Assembly: GCA_002221725.1 (NCBI GenBank)
Contig: NJFT01000243.1
Span: 1 to 58,851 of the forward strand
Reading direction: 5' to 3'
DNA: 58,851 nucleotides
Source of the DNA: Scedosporium boydii
Taxonomy: Eukaryota > Ascomycota > Sordariomycetes > Microascales > Microascaceae
Made by a program: the position numbers and the translations under genes. Every line of letters starts with the position of its first letter. Position 1 is the first letter of the stretch. The notes under the pieces were generated by a model. The model searched no databases, was not told the origin of the DNA, and worked only from the letters and a program-made list of their open reading frames with translations. Shown piece by piece: positions 1 through 10,194 of this stretch.

Positions 1-2161
1 GTCCCCCCCCCCCCCCCCTTTCTCTTCCCCCAAAAGCTAAGTGAAGGAGCGACTGTCCTTCATGCTCTAGGTGGTGCGGCTTGCCTTACCCCCATCTCCC
101 ACCTGGCTGGCAATACCCCGTCCCCATCCCTTCCCATCAATAGTGTAGCAGTGGAGTGTACTCACCTCGTGCCCAAAGTAATATTCGTGCTATTATTTCG
201 TACCTTCTTACACACATAAACCAACTGCTATACTTTCGGTACGTACTCTACTCACGTACTTGTCGCGCACATTTGATCCTGGTTGCACGCACCTTGCACC
301 TGCCGTAGCTTTTGCCAAGTTCAATGCTCCCTTCTCCCTCCAGCGAATTTGCTTCAACACGGTGGACAAGAAAAATTTCGGCCAGACCTCCCGAGCTCGA
401 GTTTCGCTCCCTTTGCTCTCCTCTGTCCAGATTCGTTTTGCACCTCCCACCCCCCCATTAGCTACGACATCGATATTCTACTATATATCATGACCTCCGT
501 CTTGTCTCTATCTCGTGCAGATTTTCACCCATCTCAGTTGCTCTCTGCCTCTCATTCTTCGAAAACCTACCCGCCCATCGATCGATTTCATCAACACCCT
601 CCGCAGCCCCGAAATTGACCAATGCGAGGCGACGTCTATTATTTGCTGTTATTGAAGCACCTCCCCCCAGCATCTTCTACTCTCGCACTCACACCCGCAG
701 TTGCAAGAGATTATTGCCTTGTCTGCTGCCCGTCTACACCCTACTTCGCACTACTACAATGCTAGTTAGAGCCGGCTCCTTTTAGCTCGACGTTTACTTG
801 ATCCCGTCAACGGTATTGCCGACACCCGTTTCGAGTTCCTCCCTACAGGCTGGTTGTCGCGCCGTTCATCCTCTGTGTGCTCTGTACCATTCTCCTCCTC
901 TTGTGCCGCTGCCTCGTGTCCATTGTCCCATTGTCCCCTGAGGCTACCTTCGCCAGACGCCTACTTTCGCATTGAACATCCTCGACTCCTGTTGCTGTTT
1001 GGCAGTCGAAAATCTGTAAGTCACGACCACCACCATCGCTGCCGTTAGAGCAATGCACAATATCTTAGCACCCCGTCGCGGAGCGTGCGCCGCGCCTCCC
1101 TTCGCCTCTCTCTTGACTTCCCGTCCCACTTCCCACCTTTTACCCCCAATGTACCAGGCTTCGCAGTGCCTACGTTGTGTAACAAATCATGGCTACATTT
1201 GATACCGGTGGGGGCTACGGCAATTGAACGGTTCTGTTGCATGTCATTGGTTCATTTGTCTTGCATACGAGTGTAGCGGATAGCTGAATCAGGCACTGCT
1301 TGGTCCCTTCATTCTCATCTCTATATCATGCCTCTGGGCGCGGTGGTCGATTGTGAGACGCTGTAGCTGGCCAAACCCGGCCCAGTCCAGCCTATTCTCT
1401 GCCGGGGACATGGGAGGAGCAAGAGCGCGAGACGCAACATGCATGCTGGGCGACGGGTGAAGATCAAGGGCCATGCTGCAGCACCAGAAAACCATCCTCC
1501 AAGGGCCTGCATCGTCTCTGCGCATTGTTCGTTCAATCGGCCTGCACCTTGCCCAGTCGAGCAAGTTTGCCGAGCAATGGTGGTGCAGGATACCGCCCTG
1601 CTCAATTGTATCATCATGGAATACAAGCGTTGACCTGTTTACATGCGGTCTGTCTGGCGCGCACTCTTTATTCCCGCTCCTCCCCCGCCCCTTCATGCGT
1701 TTCAAGCGCGTTGTTGTCTTGGGTCCCGGCCTTTATTGTGCAGCTCCACAGCCGACTGACTTGGCATCAGACTTACCACGGTCAAGTGGCCCTCGAGTAC
1801 GCGGCCGCCCTTCGGGACCCCGTTAATCTTCTGACCGCTGATATGTGGCCCTGCCCCCGTACAAGATTTAAGCTGCCCTACTAAACCTCTTGCACCCCAA
1901 TCTGCTCCCTTCCATCACTCCGCTCACATATCTGCGCTTTATCGCAGCCCTCCTTACCTGGTATATCTAGCAACCGGCAACTAATCACGAAACAGACCTT
2001 ACTCTTGTTCACCACGGTGACTGCAAACTCTATTTGTCTTCTATCTCCCAGTGCTTGTCCTCGAGGCTCCGGGCCTCTTCAACTCGACGGGCCTAGATAG
2101 ACTTTGGAGAGAGAGAGACCACCTATTCTCCACCAGCGCAAGTACCGGTTCCTGAAGCGCC
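1..2161. other. CT-rich upstream region of the LaeA-like gene
   Basis: No gene is supported here. The stretch opens with a run of 16 C (3-18) and its + strand is strongly pyrimidine-rich for about 2 kb, as often seen in long fungal 5' leaders and promoters. Several short frames exist on both strands but none shows a family signature or a consistent splice pattern. It most likely holds the promoter and long 5' untranslated region of the methyltransferase gene that starts at 2162. Confidence 0.5.
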
Positions 2162-3799
2162 ATGTCGAAGGCTCCGTATGTCTCATAACCAATGATCACG
2201 TTAACGGCCCTGGCTGCCGTGACGCGAATCCAAGAGTTGGCTATTATCTAACTGACGACATTCTTAGGGAACCGCCTCGCCGTGTTTTCATGGAGCATGG
2301 CCGTGAATATGGCTACTACGACTACATGTTCCCTTGCGACCAGGTGTGGCTTGCCTGTCCCTCGCCCCATCCGTACAGGATTTGCTTGTTTGCTAATCAA
2401 TGCCCTGCAGCTTGAAGAGGATAAGCTCGATATCTTCCACCATGCGATCCTCGAAGCCCAGCAGAACAAGCTGTACAAAGCTCCTGTCTACTTCAGACAT
2501 AGATCCGAACCAGTGCCGTCAAGCAAAGATGACGAGGCCAAGACGTTTCCGAGAAGAGCTGGCCGGCAGGTCCTAGATTTAGGAACCGGAACTGGGTTGT
2601 GGGCTATGTCTATGGCCGAGTGAGTTCATATCTCTCCTATAGAAGGCAGTCCTTGAGGCTGACGACGCTAAACTGTCTTCTCTAACTAGAGAGTATCCCG
2701 ATTCTTTGGTATTTGGCGTGGACTTTTATGACTTCCTTCAGCCCCGCGAGTAAGTTGCCCTTGAAGAAGTATGGCAGCGACGTGTCAATCTAATAATCTT
2801 AAGAATTCTGAAAACGACGTACTTTTGTGGGCACGTCAACATCGAGCAGAATTGGGAGCCACTCTACCACTTTGTTGATTGGGCTATTCAAAAACGGAGA
2901 TCGGAAGGTAACCCCAAGCCTGAAATCGACAAAACAAATTGGGACCTGATCTATGTCCGGATGATGAACGGCTCGATAAAAGACTGGCCGGCTCTTTATA
3001 GGAAGATTTACAAGTAAGTTCATCTTTCCAGCAGCTTCATCGAGGCCACTGTCATTGCTCTAGACAAGCTGGAATTCGCGCGTGCTGACACTGATACGTA
3101 TAGTCATCTTACTCCTGGCTTCGGCTGCGTCGAACTCGTAGAGATAGATTGGACCCCGCGGTCGGACGATGATACACTGCCTCGGAATTCGAATTTCGAG
3201 AAATGGGTCGGCCTGCTTAACAAGGCGATGGACAGGGCCGGACGGAGTTTGAGAATCAACCCGAACACGAAGAATTTACTTCGCGAGGCCGGTTTCGTCG
3301 ATGTTGAGGAAAGTACCGTGAAACTTTACCACAACCCTTGGAACCGCGGCGGACACACTGAGCAAGTCGGGAGGTGGTTTAATCTTGGACTTACCCACGG
3401 TCTCCAGGGTCTAAGTTTATCTCCTCTAACAAGGATTCTTAATATGCGCGAGAGCGAAGTGAACGAGCTCGTGGGAAAAGTCCGGCATGAAACATGTCTT
3501 CTCAAGCATCACGGATATTGCAATCTGTAAGTTCTCATTCATAGGCGAGCCTCCTCCCCTCTCCATGCACAGCAACAAGGTCAAAAGACAAATGGGCTGA
3601 CATCCTCTTTCCTTTCTCCTTTCTTTTTCAACTTAACAGCCATATCTGGACAGCCCGGCGACCTGCCGAACCAACAGGTTCGGCGAGCCACGCCACCTCA
3701 AATCCCACAAGTAGTCATACCGGCAACAATGGCCCAAGCAATATTCCGAACGCCACGGCAAGTAGTAGCTCGAGCGGCGCCGTCAGGAAGAGCCAATAG
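2162..3799 (+). CDS. LaeA/LAE1-like S-adenosylmethionine-dependent methyltransferase
   Basis: Seven exons (2162-2175, 2268-2343, 2411-2619, 2690-2749, 2804-3013, 3104-3526, 3640-3799) join in frame to 383 residues. Donors are canonical (GTATGT, GTGAGT, GTAAGT) and CTAAC-like branch sites precede several acceptors. The start at 2162 was chosen because splicing there removes the unrelated upstream frame. The protein carries the LaeA-type block HGREYGYYDYMFPCD then LDIFHH, SAM-binding motif I LDLGTGTGLWA, the acidic motif GVDFYD, and the NPW and LHIWTAR blocks typical of LaeA. LaeA proteins act in the nucleus, with velvet proteins, on secondary metabolism and development. The N-terminus is short and the first block diverges from the usual YHGFR version, so this may be a LaeA paralogue rather than the orthologue. 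The C-terminus ends in a Ser/Thr/Asn-rich tail. Confidence 0.88.
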
Positions 3800-6700
3800 G
3801 TCTAGCAAGGGTGGCGGGATGGTAGAAGTGCCAACCAACAGCAGCAGCAAGCGGCCGCAGAACAGGCCTTCAGCACTTCTCAGAGTCCATACTATCACGC
3901 ATGCTAAGTCCGACCTCGACAGGCTGAAACCGTGTAGCCGGCCTCCCTCGGCGTACCTTGCTTATTAGGGGTGCCTCCCGATAGACGAGGGCAAAATGTG
4001 GAAGTCTTCGGCGTGGTGTTGGCAAAAACAATCAAGGCTACCTTGGGGCTGTCTGCAAATTCCGGGCCAAATGAAAGTACTCTCCACGACGCTGACGCCT
4101 TCGCAGCTAGCTTGGGACAACCTAGGTGCAGGTCATTCCAAAACCCAACACTCAATGAATATGCAAGAATCTCCACGTCACTGCGGTCTGGAAGGGCTTG
4201 TCCTGTTGACACTCCCCTTCACCCCCAGACTATTGTGGGGACAATCACAACCAACTGCATAATTACGGTCAATTGATTCCTAGCAACCTAGCGCCTCCTT
4301 CACTTGCCCCCACTCACCCCAATTCCCAGAGCCCGTTCGCGCTTTTCCCCCTCCAACTTGTTGTTGACGGGGCAATCCAATTTTGCATCAGTGCTCGCGA
4401 AAAGGCCGGCTGCTGGCGCCTTACCCCGGGGCTCTCTTTCGGCTTGGGGCGTGGAGCATGCCATACGTCGTGACGGCCCATGGGCAATCTCGGCCATGCT
4501 TGGCCCGTTCATATTGGGTATTCAGTCAGCTCTAGTAAAAGCATCGCTGGAGGCTCACTTCGCATGGCCCATTACCGCTTCCCGATGATGGCCCGGGCTG
4601 GCTGGCCACCTATCCACTTGAGGCATCCAACAACACGGCTGCGACATGGGTAGGGAAGAGTATACCTAGTGGGCTACAGAACACGGGCAGCGGCTCCCTG
4701 CATGAGCAGAAAAAGAAATGGGGATCTTACTACAGAATCTGCGAGAAACGATGGTCTGGCTGGTCTGGCCTCCACCATCTTGGTCATGATGTGGGCCTAG
4801 TGTACTCTACCTACCTAACCCATTTGTTATCCTTCTTTGGTCTTCAGTTTATTGTTATTGCGTTCGGCATGTTACGGCGAGAATGTTCTGTTTCCAGGTG
4901 GTCGTCACTTCTGTGCCATTCTTCATACGAGGCGGAGGGGGAGGGGTGGAATATCAGGCAAGGGATATACGAGTTGTCATGGACTATGCTGGGGCTGTTT
5001 TATAGATACAAAAGAAGTTGGGTATGGCATGGTTTTGGATGAAGTGAGCATTACTTTTGGGTTTCGTGGAGTTTATCCTTGTTGATTAGATCTGGCATGT
5101 CTTCTTGATTGGGAGGTAAGGTCGAGATGAAGGCCAACATGGTTTGATACGGGATGGGGTCATGTTTGGGGTGACCACCATGCAGCATGCCCAGTGCGTT
5201 TCGACGAAATCAAGCGCGGTCTCACTCGGCTGTCTAGGCCGTGTGCAAGGTCTACTTTTGTATGTTTCGACACGCGCGAATGTGAGTGCACACTACATAC
5301 CCATGTATACGAGAGGCAAGGCCGGTTGTGCCCTCGAGATCATCCCTGCGGGATCTTCGTCTCGCGCCCGGGGGTGGGGTGGTTGTTGGCCACGGGGCGG
5401 GCCGACCTCGACGACAATTTGTTAATCACTGTCACTATGCCTATTTGCTTAAGAAGGGCGGTCTTACATCAAAGCATTATAAGTCTGTTGGTTCGAGGAT
5501 ATGATGATATGAGATCAACGAGTGGAGAGAAACGAGAAAAACAAAGAGCACGGCCCATCGTCATGCCCCGGTTGATTCTCGAAATGCAATGCACAACCGA
5601 CCAACACATTATTCTACTTGGGCAGGAGAGTGTCGACTTGTTTGTCCCGATTTGCCTGATTTGCCCTTTTTTTTTTCTTCTTCTGCTTTCTTCGAGGAGT
5701 GCCCGATCACACACCCCTTTTCTCCCCTCCTTCCCCCACCACCCTTAGAGATTTTGGGAGCCCTCGTGTTTGTTCTTCATGTACGCGACGAGGCAAGGTC
5801 AGCCACAATTTTTTTATCAGGTCGGTTATGCGACCAAAGAACGTGGTTCTAATGTTGTTGTTTTTTTGACGCAACGGGGACCAGGGAAGGGAGAAAGGTG
5901 TGCAGGCAGTGTACCTGCAATAACATTTCTCTAGACCCCGGGCCGGGGGCCCGTTGGCGATACAAACACCATGGCCTGCAGGGGACGAGGAGGAGAGAGC
6001 GCAGGACATATTGAAGAAAACATGGCATGGATTATCGATTTCACCCTTTTTGGTCTTTTTTACTTCCTTTTTTCCCTTGTTTTTATTCTAGACAACGAAT
6101 GTTTGTCTCGCTGCATCACTGCGGTGCGGGTTTCTCAAGTGAGGAATGACGACGTATGATGGCCGCAGGGTTGTGATAAGTCAAGAGGGAGGAACTGTGT
6201 TTGGATAGTCTTTTGGCTATTGAGAGGTGTGTGCTTGCATATGCTTCTCATGCTCGGTTCGAAAAGGGAAGGACCTTTTTCGGTTTCCCCCCTCGCTGCA
6301 ATGCGAGTAAGGTGCACCCGAAGATGTTGTGGTGATGATAGGCATTGGGGGGAGGGGGAGCGAACCTGTGGTGGTGATGGCATCAATACGGAATGAAACG
6401 GATGGGAGAGGGAGGAGCAATGTCTGGAATATCGATTCGCATTGCTGCAAGAAGTAAACACACGGTCCATGGTGGAATGGATGATGCGCTTTGTCGTAAC
6501 ACCCGAGCTTCCCAAAGAGTAAGTGGATGTTGTCGAGGTCTCCTGCGGTCCACGAGCATGCGGGCGGACCGGGTAAGCAGCCTCCCACTTCCTAGACGAG
6601 GCGAGGCGTCTAATAGTCAACACGGGGGGTTGTGTTCCGTCGCATTGATGATTCCCCGAGTCTCCAATCACGGTCGTACAAAGAGCCGAAAAAAAGACAG

Positions 6701-7217
6701 AAATGAAGGGTATGTTTCGAGGGCGTCCCCGTTGGAGAGGACAGGTAAATTGTTTCTGATGTACAAGTTTTCTAAACAGACTAAAAACCACAAAAAAAGG
6801 CTGGTGGGGAAAAAAGCACCCGGACTACGGCGTGGAACCGTCGATTCGAAGTGAGCACAGAGAAGCGAGAAGGCTATCTGTCCTGCTCGCTTGTACTTCT
6901 TCCTCTCCCCGCGGCTCACGGATTGCCCGACCCGGCACTGCTCAACCCCGTACTTTCTCTATCCCAGGTTGATTCCATTGACCCCCAAGTCCTTCTCCCG
7001 GTGTATCGACGCAGTAGTAAACAAAGGAAATCCGAGTTCTTTAAGGGTAAAAAATGGCGTTCCGAGTAAAAAAAGAAAGATGTCTTCTTCTTCTATCAAA
7101 CAGATCGGAAACCGCCGTCGTTTTATCCACATTACCAACACAGCATTTTGATCCGTCCCCCGTCAACTGCCGCCTCTTTCTCCTCGTCCACTAACCCTTA
7201 TATATTCGTAGCAGGCT
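3800..7217. other. Large gene-free gap between convergent genes
   Basis: About 3.4 kb separates the LaeA-like gene from the convergent ATP synthase subunit g gene. No frame longer than about 220 codons exists, and those present show no family signature or coherent splicing. Poly-T tracts near 5667, 5809, 5857 and 6055 are the most visible structure. It holds two 3' ends and possibly a non-coding transcript. Confidence 0.5.
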
Positions 7218-8155
7218 TTAGTGGTGGGCGGCGGCGGCCTCACCGTGGTATCCGACAAGCTTGAATCGGCCGATTATCTCTCCGACGGTGAAGAATCCGA
7301 GGCACTCGGCGAGGACGACACCGCCGGCGGCGAGCTGGGCGTTGCTGATGCCGGGGATGTAGCCGGCGGGCTTCTGGGCGCCGGACTTGACGGTCTGGGC
7401 TACGGTGTCGGCGATCTTGCTGGGCTGTCGGATGCTTTGCCAAGCGCTCTCGTAGAAGGACTGGAAGGTGGCGGCGGAGCTGTGATATGCTCGTTAGTGT
7501 TTTTGTTTTGGGGGAGATTTTCCTCCGTTTCCCGGCCGCGGATGTTTTTGTCGTAAAAGTTCTGCGCTGATATCGGTAGGAAGTGTGGGGCGATCAGGTA
7601 CTTACGGAGGAGACATCTTCTGACCCTTGAAGACGATCTTGGCGACTTCGGCGGCGACCTTGGAGTAGTAGACGACGAAGGGAGTTTGCCCTAGACAAAA
7701 GGGAAAGTGTTGTTAGCGTCAGCTCACCCAATGTTGTGGTAAATTTCGTCGTGATCCCTCTTCCATCTCTTCCCGATCCAACGTCTTATCACCACTCCAA
7801 CCAAATCACGTCATCGAACCCTCTCGCGGCCCCAAAAAGAAAAAAAAGGCAAAGAAAGCCCAGTAGGAAACCCCCAATCTTTAAAGCAAAGACAAGAAAA
7901 TCACATACTCTCAAGGAAGTTGACGACCTTGCCCGTCCTTCCGCCAACCTTGCCCAGAGCACCAGCAACACCCTTCGCCGCGCCGCTAATAGCGGGACCG
8001 GCGGCGCTCGTCACGCGCGAAAGACCCTGCGCGGCCTTGCTCGCAGCATCCTTGGCAGCCTCGGTGGCCTTCTCGGTCGTCGTGGATTGGAAGCGAGCGG
8101 GCGTGAAGGGGGTGGTTCGGCGCACCGAGGCGCGGACAACCGATCGGCTGAGCAT
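7218..8155 (-). CDS. ATP20: Mitochondrial F1Fo ATP synthase subunit g
   Basis: Three exons (8155-7909, 7690-7606, 7479-7218) give 197 residues. The N-terminus is a mitochondrial presequence rich in Arg, Ser and Thr (MLSRSVVRASVRRTTPF), followed by an Ala/Gly/Lys-rich helix. The conserved core FVVYYSKVAAEVAKIVF leads to the membrane helix region with AATFQSFY and GFFTVGEIIGRF, which carries the GxxxG-like dimerisation face known for subunit g. The subunit sits in the inner-membrane Fo part and helps ATP synthase dimers form and cristae bend. Introns have GTATGT and GTAAGT donors; both junctions keep frame. Length is normal for filamentous fungi. It lies 630 bp downstream of the next gene's stop on the same strand. 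Confidence 0.93.
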
Positions 8156-8654
8156 TGTGTCGGTGTTTTTCGGTGTGTGGTGAGAAGGGGAAAAAGAAAT
8201 TAAGACTGAGTGGGGTTGGGATTATTCCAGCAAAAAAAGCGGACGAATAAATCGGAAGGGGTAAGGAGGGTCGTAGTAACACCAATTGATGGGGTTTGAG
8301 GCGAATTGGCGGCTCCCTTTGGCAATGGATATCGTCGTTTTTCGGGGTTCTCGAGAGGGATAAAGAGCAAAGGAAAAAAAATATTAGCTGTTCTGACCTC
8401 GGAAGATGTTGGAGGTTTGGGAAGACCGGGTGAATTGGGGCTAAGCCGGATTCGGACGGGAATCGGAGAGATGGATGGCGTGTCACCTGAGGATGGCTGG
8501 CACCAGCCGACAAGGCACGAAACTTTTCCGGGATGTGAACTTTCAAGGAACTTGCGAAGTACAGAGACAAGAGGCAGCTTCGACTTCGTACAAAACAGAC
8601 TTCATGGTCCAAAAAAAAAAATGTATGAAAAAGGTCCAAAAAAAAAAAAGGTAA

Positions 8655-8668
8655 ATATATATATATAT
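8655..8668. repeat. (AT)7 microsatellite with flanking A runs
   Basis: Seven AT units follow two poly-A runs between the subunit g start and the L-arabinitol dehydrogenase stop. It is a simple slippage repeat in an intergenic spacer. Confidence 0.85.
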
Positions 8669-8785
8669 CATGCAAATTTAAGAAAAAAGTAATGCAAGTC
8701 ATACACGAAAAAGTCATAAAACCAACTCAGTCCCCGCCATCGCTACACAAACACATTCTTAACACGAGCTCTCTCTCCTGTCCTC

Positions 8786-10194
8786 CTAGTCCAAGCTCTG
8801 AATTTGCACCTTGATAGCCCCGGTCTTAGGATCCGAAGCCGTCTTGAAAGCATCGAGAGCGTCCTCAAGCTTATACCTGTGCGTGACGAGCTTCGACAAG
8901 TCAATGATGCCGCTCTCGACGAGACGAATGGCACGCGGCCAGGTATTGTTGTAGCGGTACTGGAGCTGAACATCAACCTCACGCGTCGACGCGCGCATGA
9001 ACGGGAACTTGATCTCGTTCTTCCCGACGCCGATGATGAAGACTTTTCCGCCGAACTTGGCAGCCCACACGGCCGAGGCGATGCTGCTCTCGACACCCGT
9101 GCACTCCATGGCGACGGCAGGCTCGATACCGCCGAAAGCCTCGACGATGGCCTTGGCCGAGTCCTCGGCCGAGAGCCCCGGGTTCACCTTGTGCGTGATC
9201 ACGCTGGGGCAAAGCTCCTTCGCGAAAGCCAATCGGCCCTCGTCGATGTCGGTGATGACGATGGGACAAGCCCCGGCGGCACGGCAGCACAGAAGCGTAA
9301 TGAGCCCGATGGGCCCCGCGCCGCAGACAAGCACAGGGTCCCCGAGCCTCACGTTAGCCCTCTGCATAGCGGCGAGAGCGACGCTGAGGGGCTCGAGCAT
9401 GGCGCCGGCCTCGTACGACATGTTGCCGATCTTGTAGCACCAGGTGGCAGGGTGGTTGACGTAGCGGCGGAGGAGGCCCGGGACGGGAGGCGTCGAGAGG
9501 AACTGCACCTTGTCGCAGCCGTTGTAGCGGCCCGTTAGGCAGGGCTCGCATTGGTTGCAGATGATGTTGGGTTCGACGGCCACGCGGTCGCCGACTTTGA
9601 AGTCTGTGACGGAGGGGTGCACGGCGATGATTTCGCCGGCGGATTCGTGGCCGAGGATGTGGTCGCCTTCGACGATCATGGGGCCGATGCAGCCCGCGTG
9701 CCAGAAGTGGACGTCGGATCTAAGCGAAAGGGTTAGTATGAGCCCATAACGAGTTCCGAAAGCTTGTGCGGCTTTCTTCTTCTCTTGGGTGGTGAGGTCC
9801 CCATGTGATGCAATAATACTGCTACATGAATGCATCAATGATGCCCAATTCTGCCAACCAAATCTTCGATTATACAAAGCTCCGGCAAACTAACTCCAAT
9901 TATCGAAAAAGAAAACAAAAAAGATAAAAAAAAAAAAAAAAGTAAATGCCAAAGGGATAAGATTTGCATCGGTTATCGCTATTCTTACCCGCAAATGCCG
10001 GTGCTCCTAATAGCTACCGTAACCTCTCCCTCCTTGAGGTCCGCACCGGACTGGACGCTCGCGAGAGAAGGCTCAGCTTCATTTATCCACAGATCGTGGG
10101 CGGGGTTCGTGTAGACACCAATGTTGGGCTTGGTAACGTTGGCGGACGGCTTCGAGACGCCATTCTCGCCGTTGTCCACAGCTACTGGGCTCAT
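8786..10194 (-). CDS. lad1: L-arabinitol 4-dehydrogenase, zinc-dependent
   Basis: Two exons (10194-9989 and 9719-8786) around a 269-bp intron (GTAAGA donor, CTTAG acceptor) give 379 residues. It belongs to the zinc-containing medium-chain dehydrogenases. Catalytic zinc ligands lie in STGICGSDVHFW and GHESAG; the structural zinc site is the Cys cluster in [23 protein letters not shown] is the dinucleotide-binding turn, with an acidic residue in TDIDEGR that fits NAD use. The start of the mature core [13 protein letters not shown] and the IKVQIQSLD end match known fungal LADs. The enzyme oxidises L-arabinitol to L-xylulose in the cytosolic L-arabinose pathway. The frame extends upstream of 10194, but that part is unlike the family. 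Xylitol or sorbitol dehydrogenase is the alternative; LAD fits best. Confidence 0.92.

Noticed and set aside
5194..5748. 184-codon plus-strand frame in the convergent gap
   Set aside because: Composition is irregular, ends in translated poly-pyrimidine, and no family is recognisable.
7986..8717. 243-codon minus-strand frame with hydrophobic runs
   Set aside because: It overlaps the first exon of ATP20 in another frame and translates poly-A/T spacer upstream.
8804..9538. 244-codon plus-strand frame
   Set aside because: Antisense shadow of the L-arabinitol dehydrogenase exon 2, rich in Asp/Arg/Glu as expected for the opposite strand of GC-rich coding DNA.
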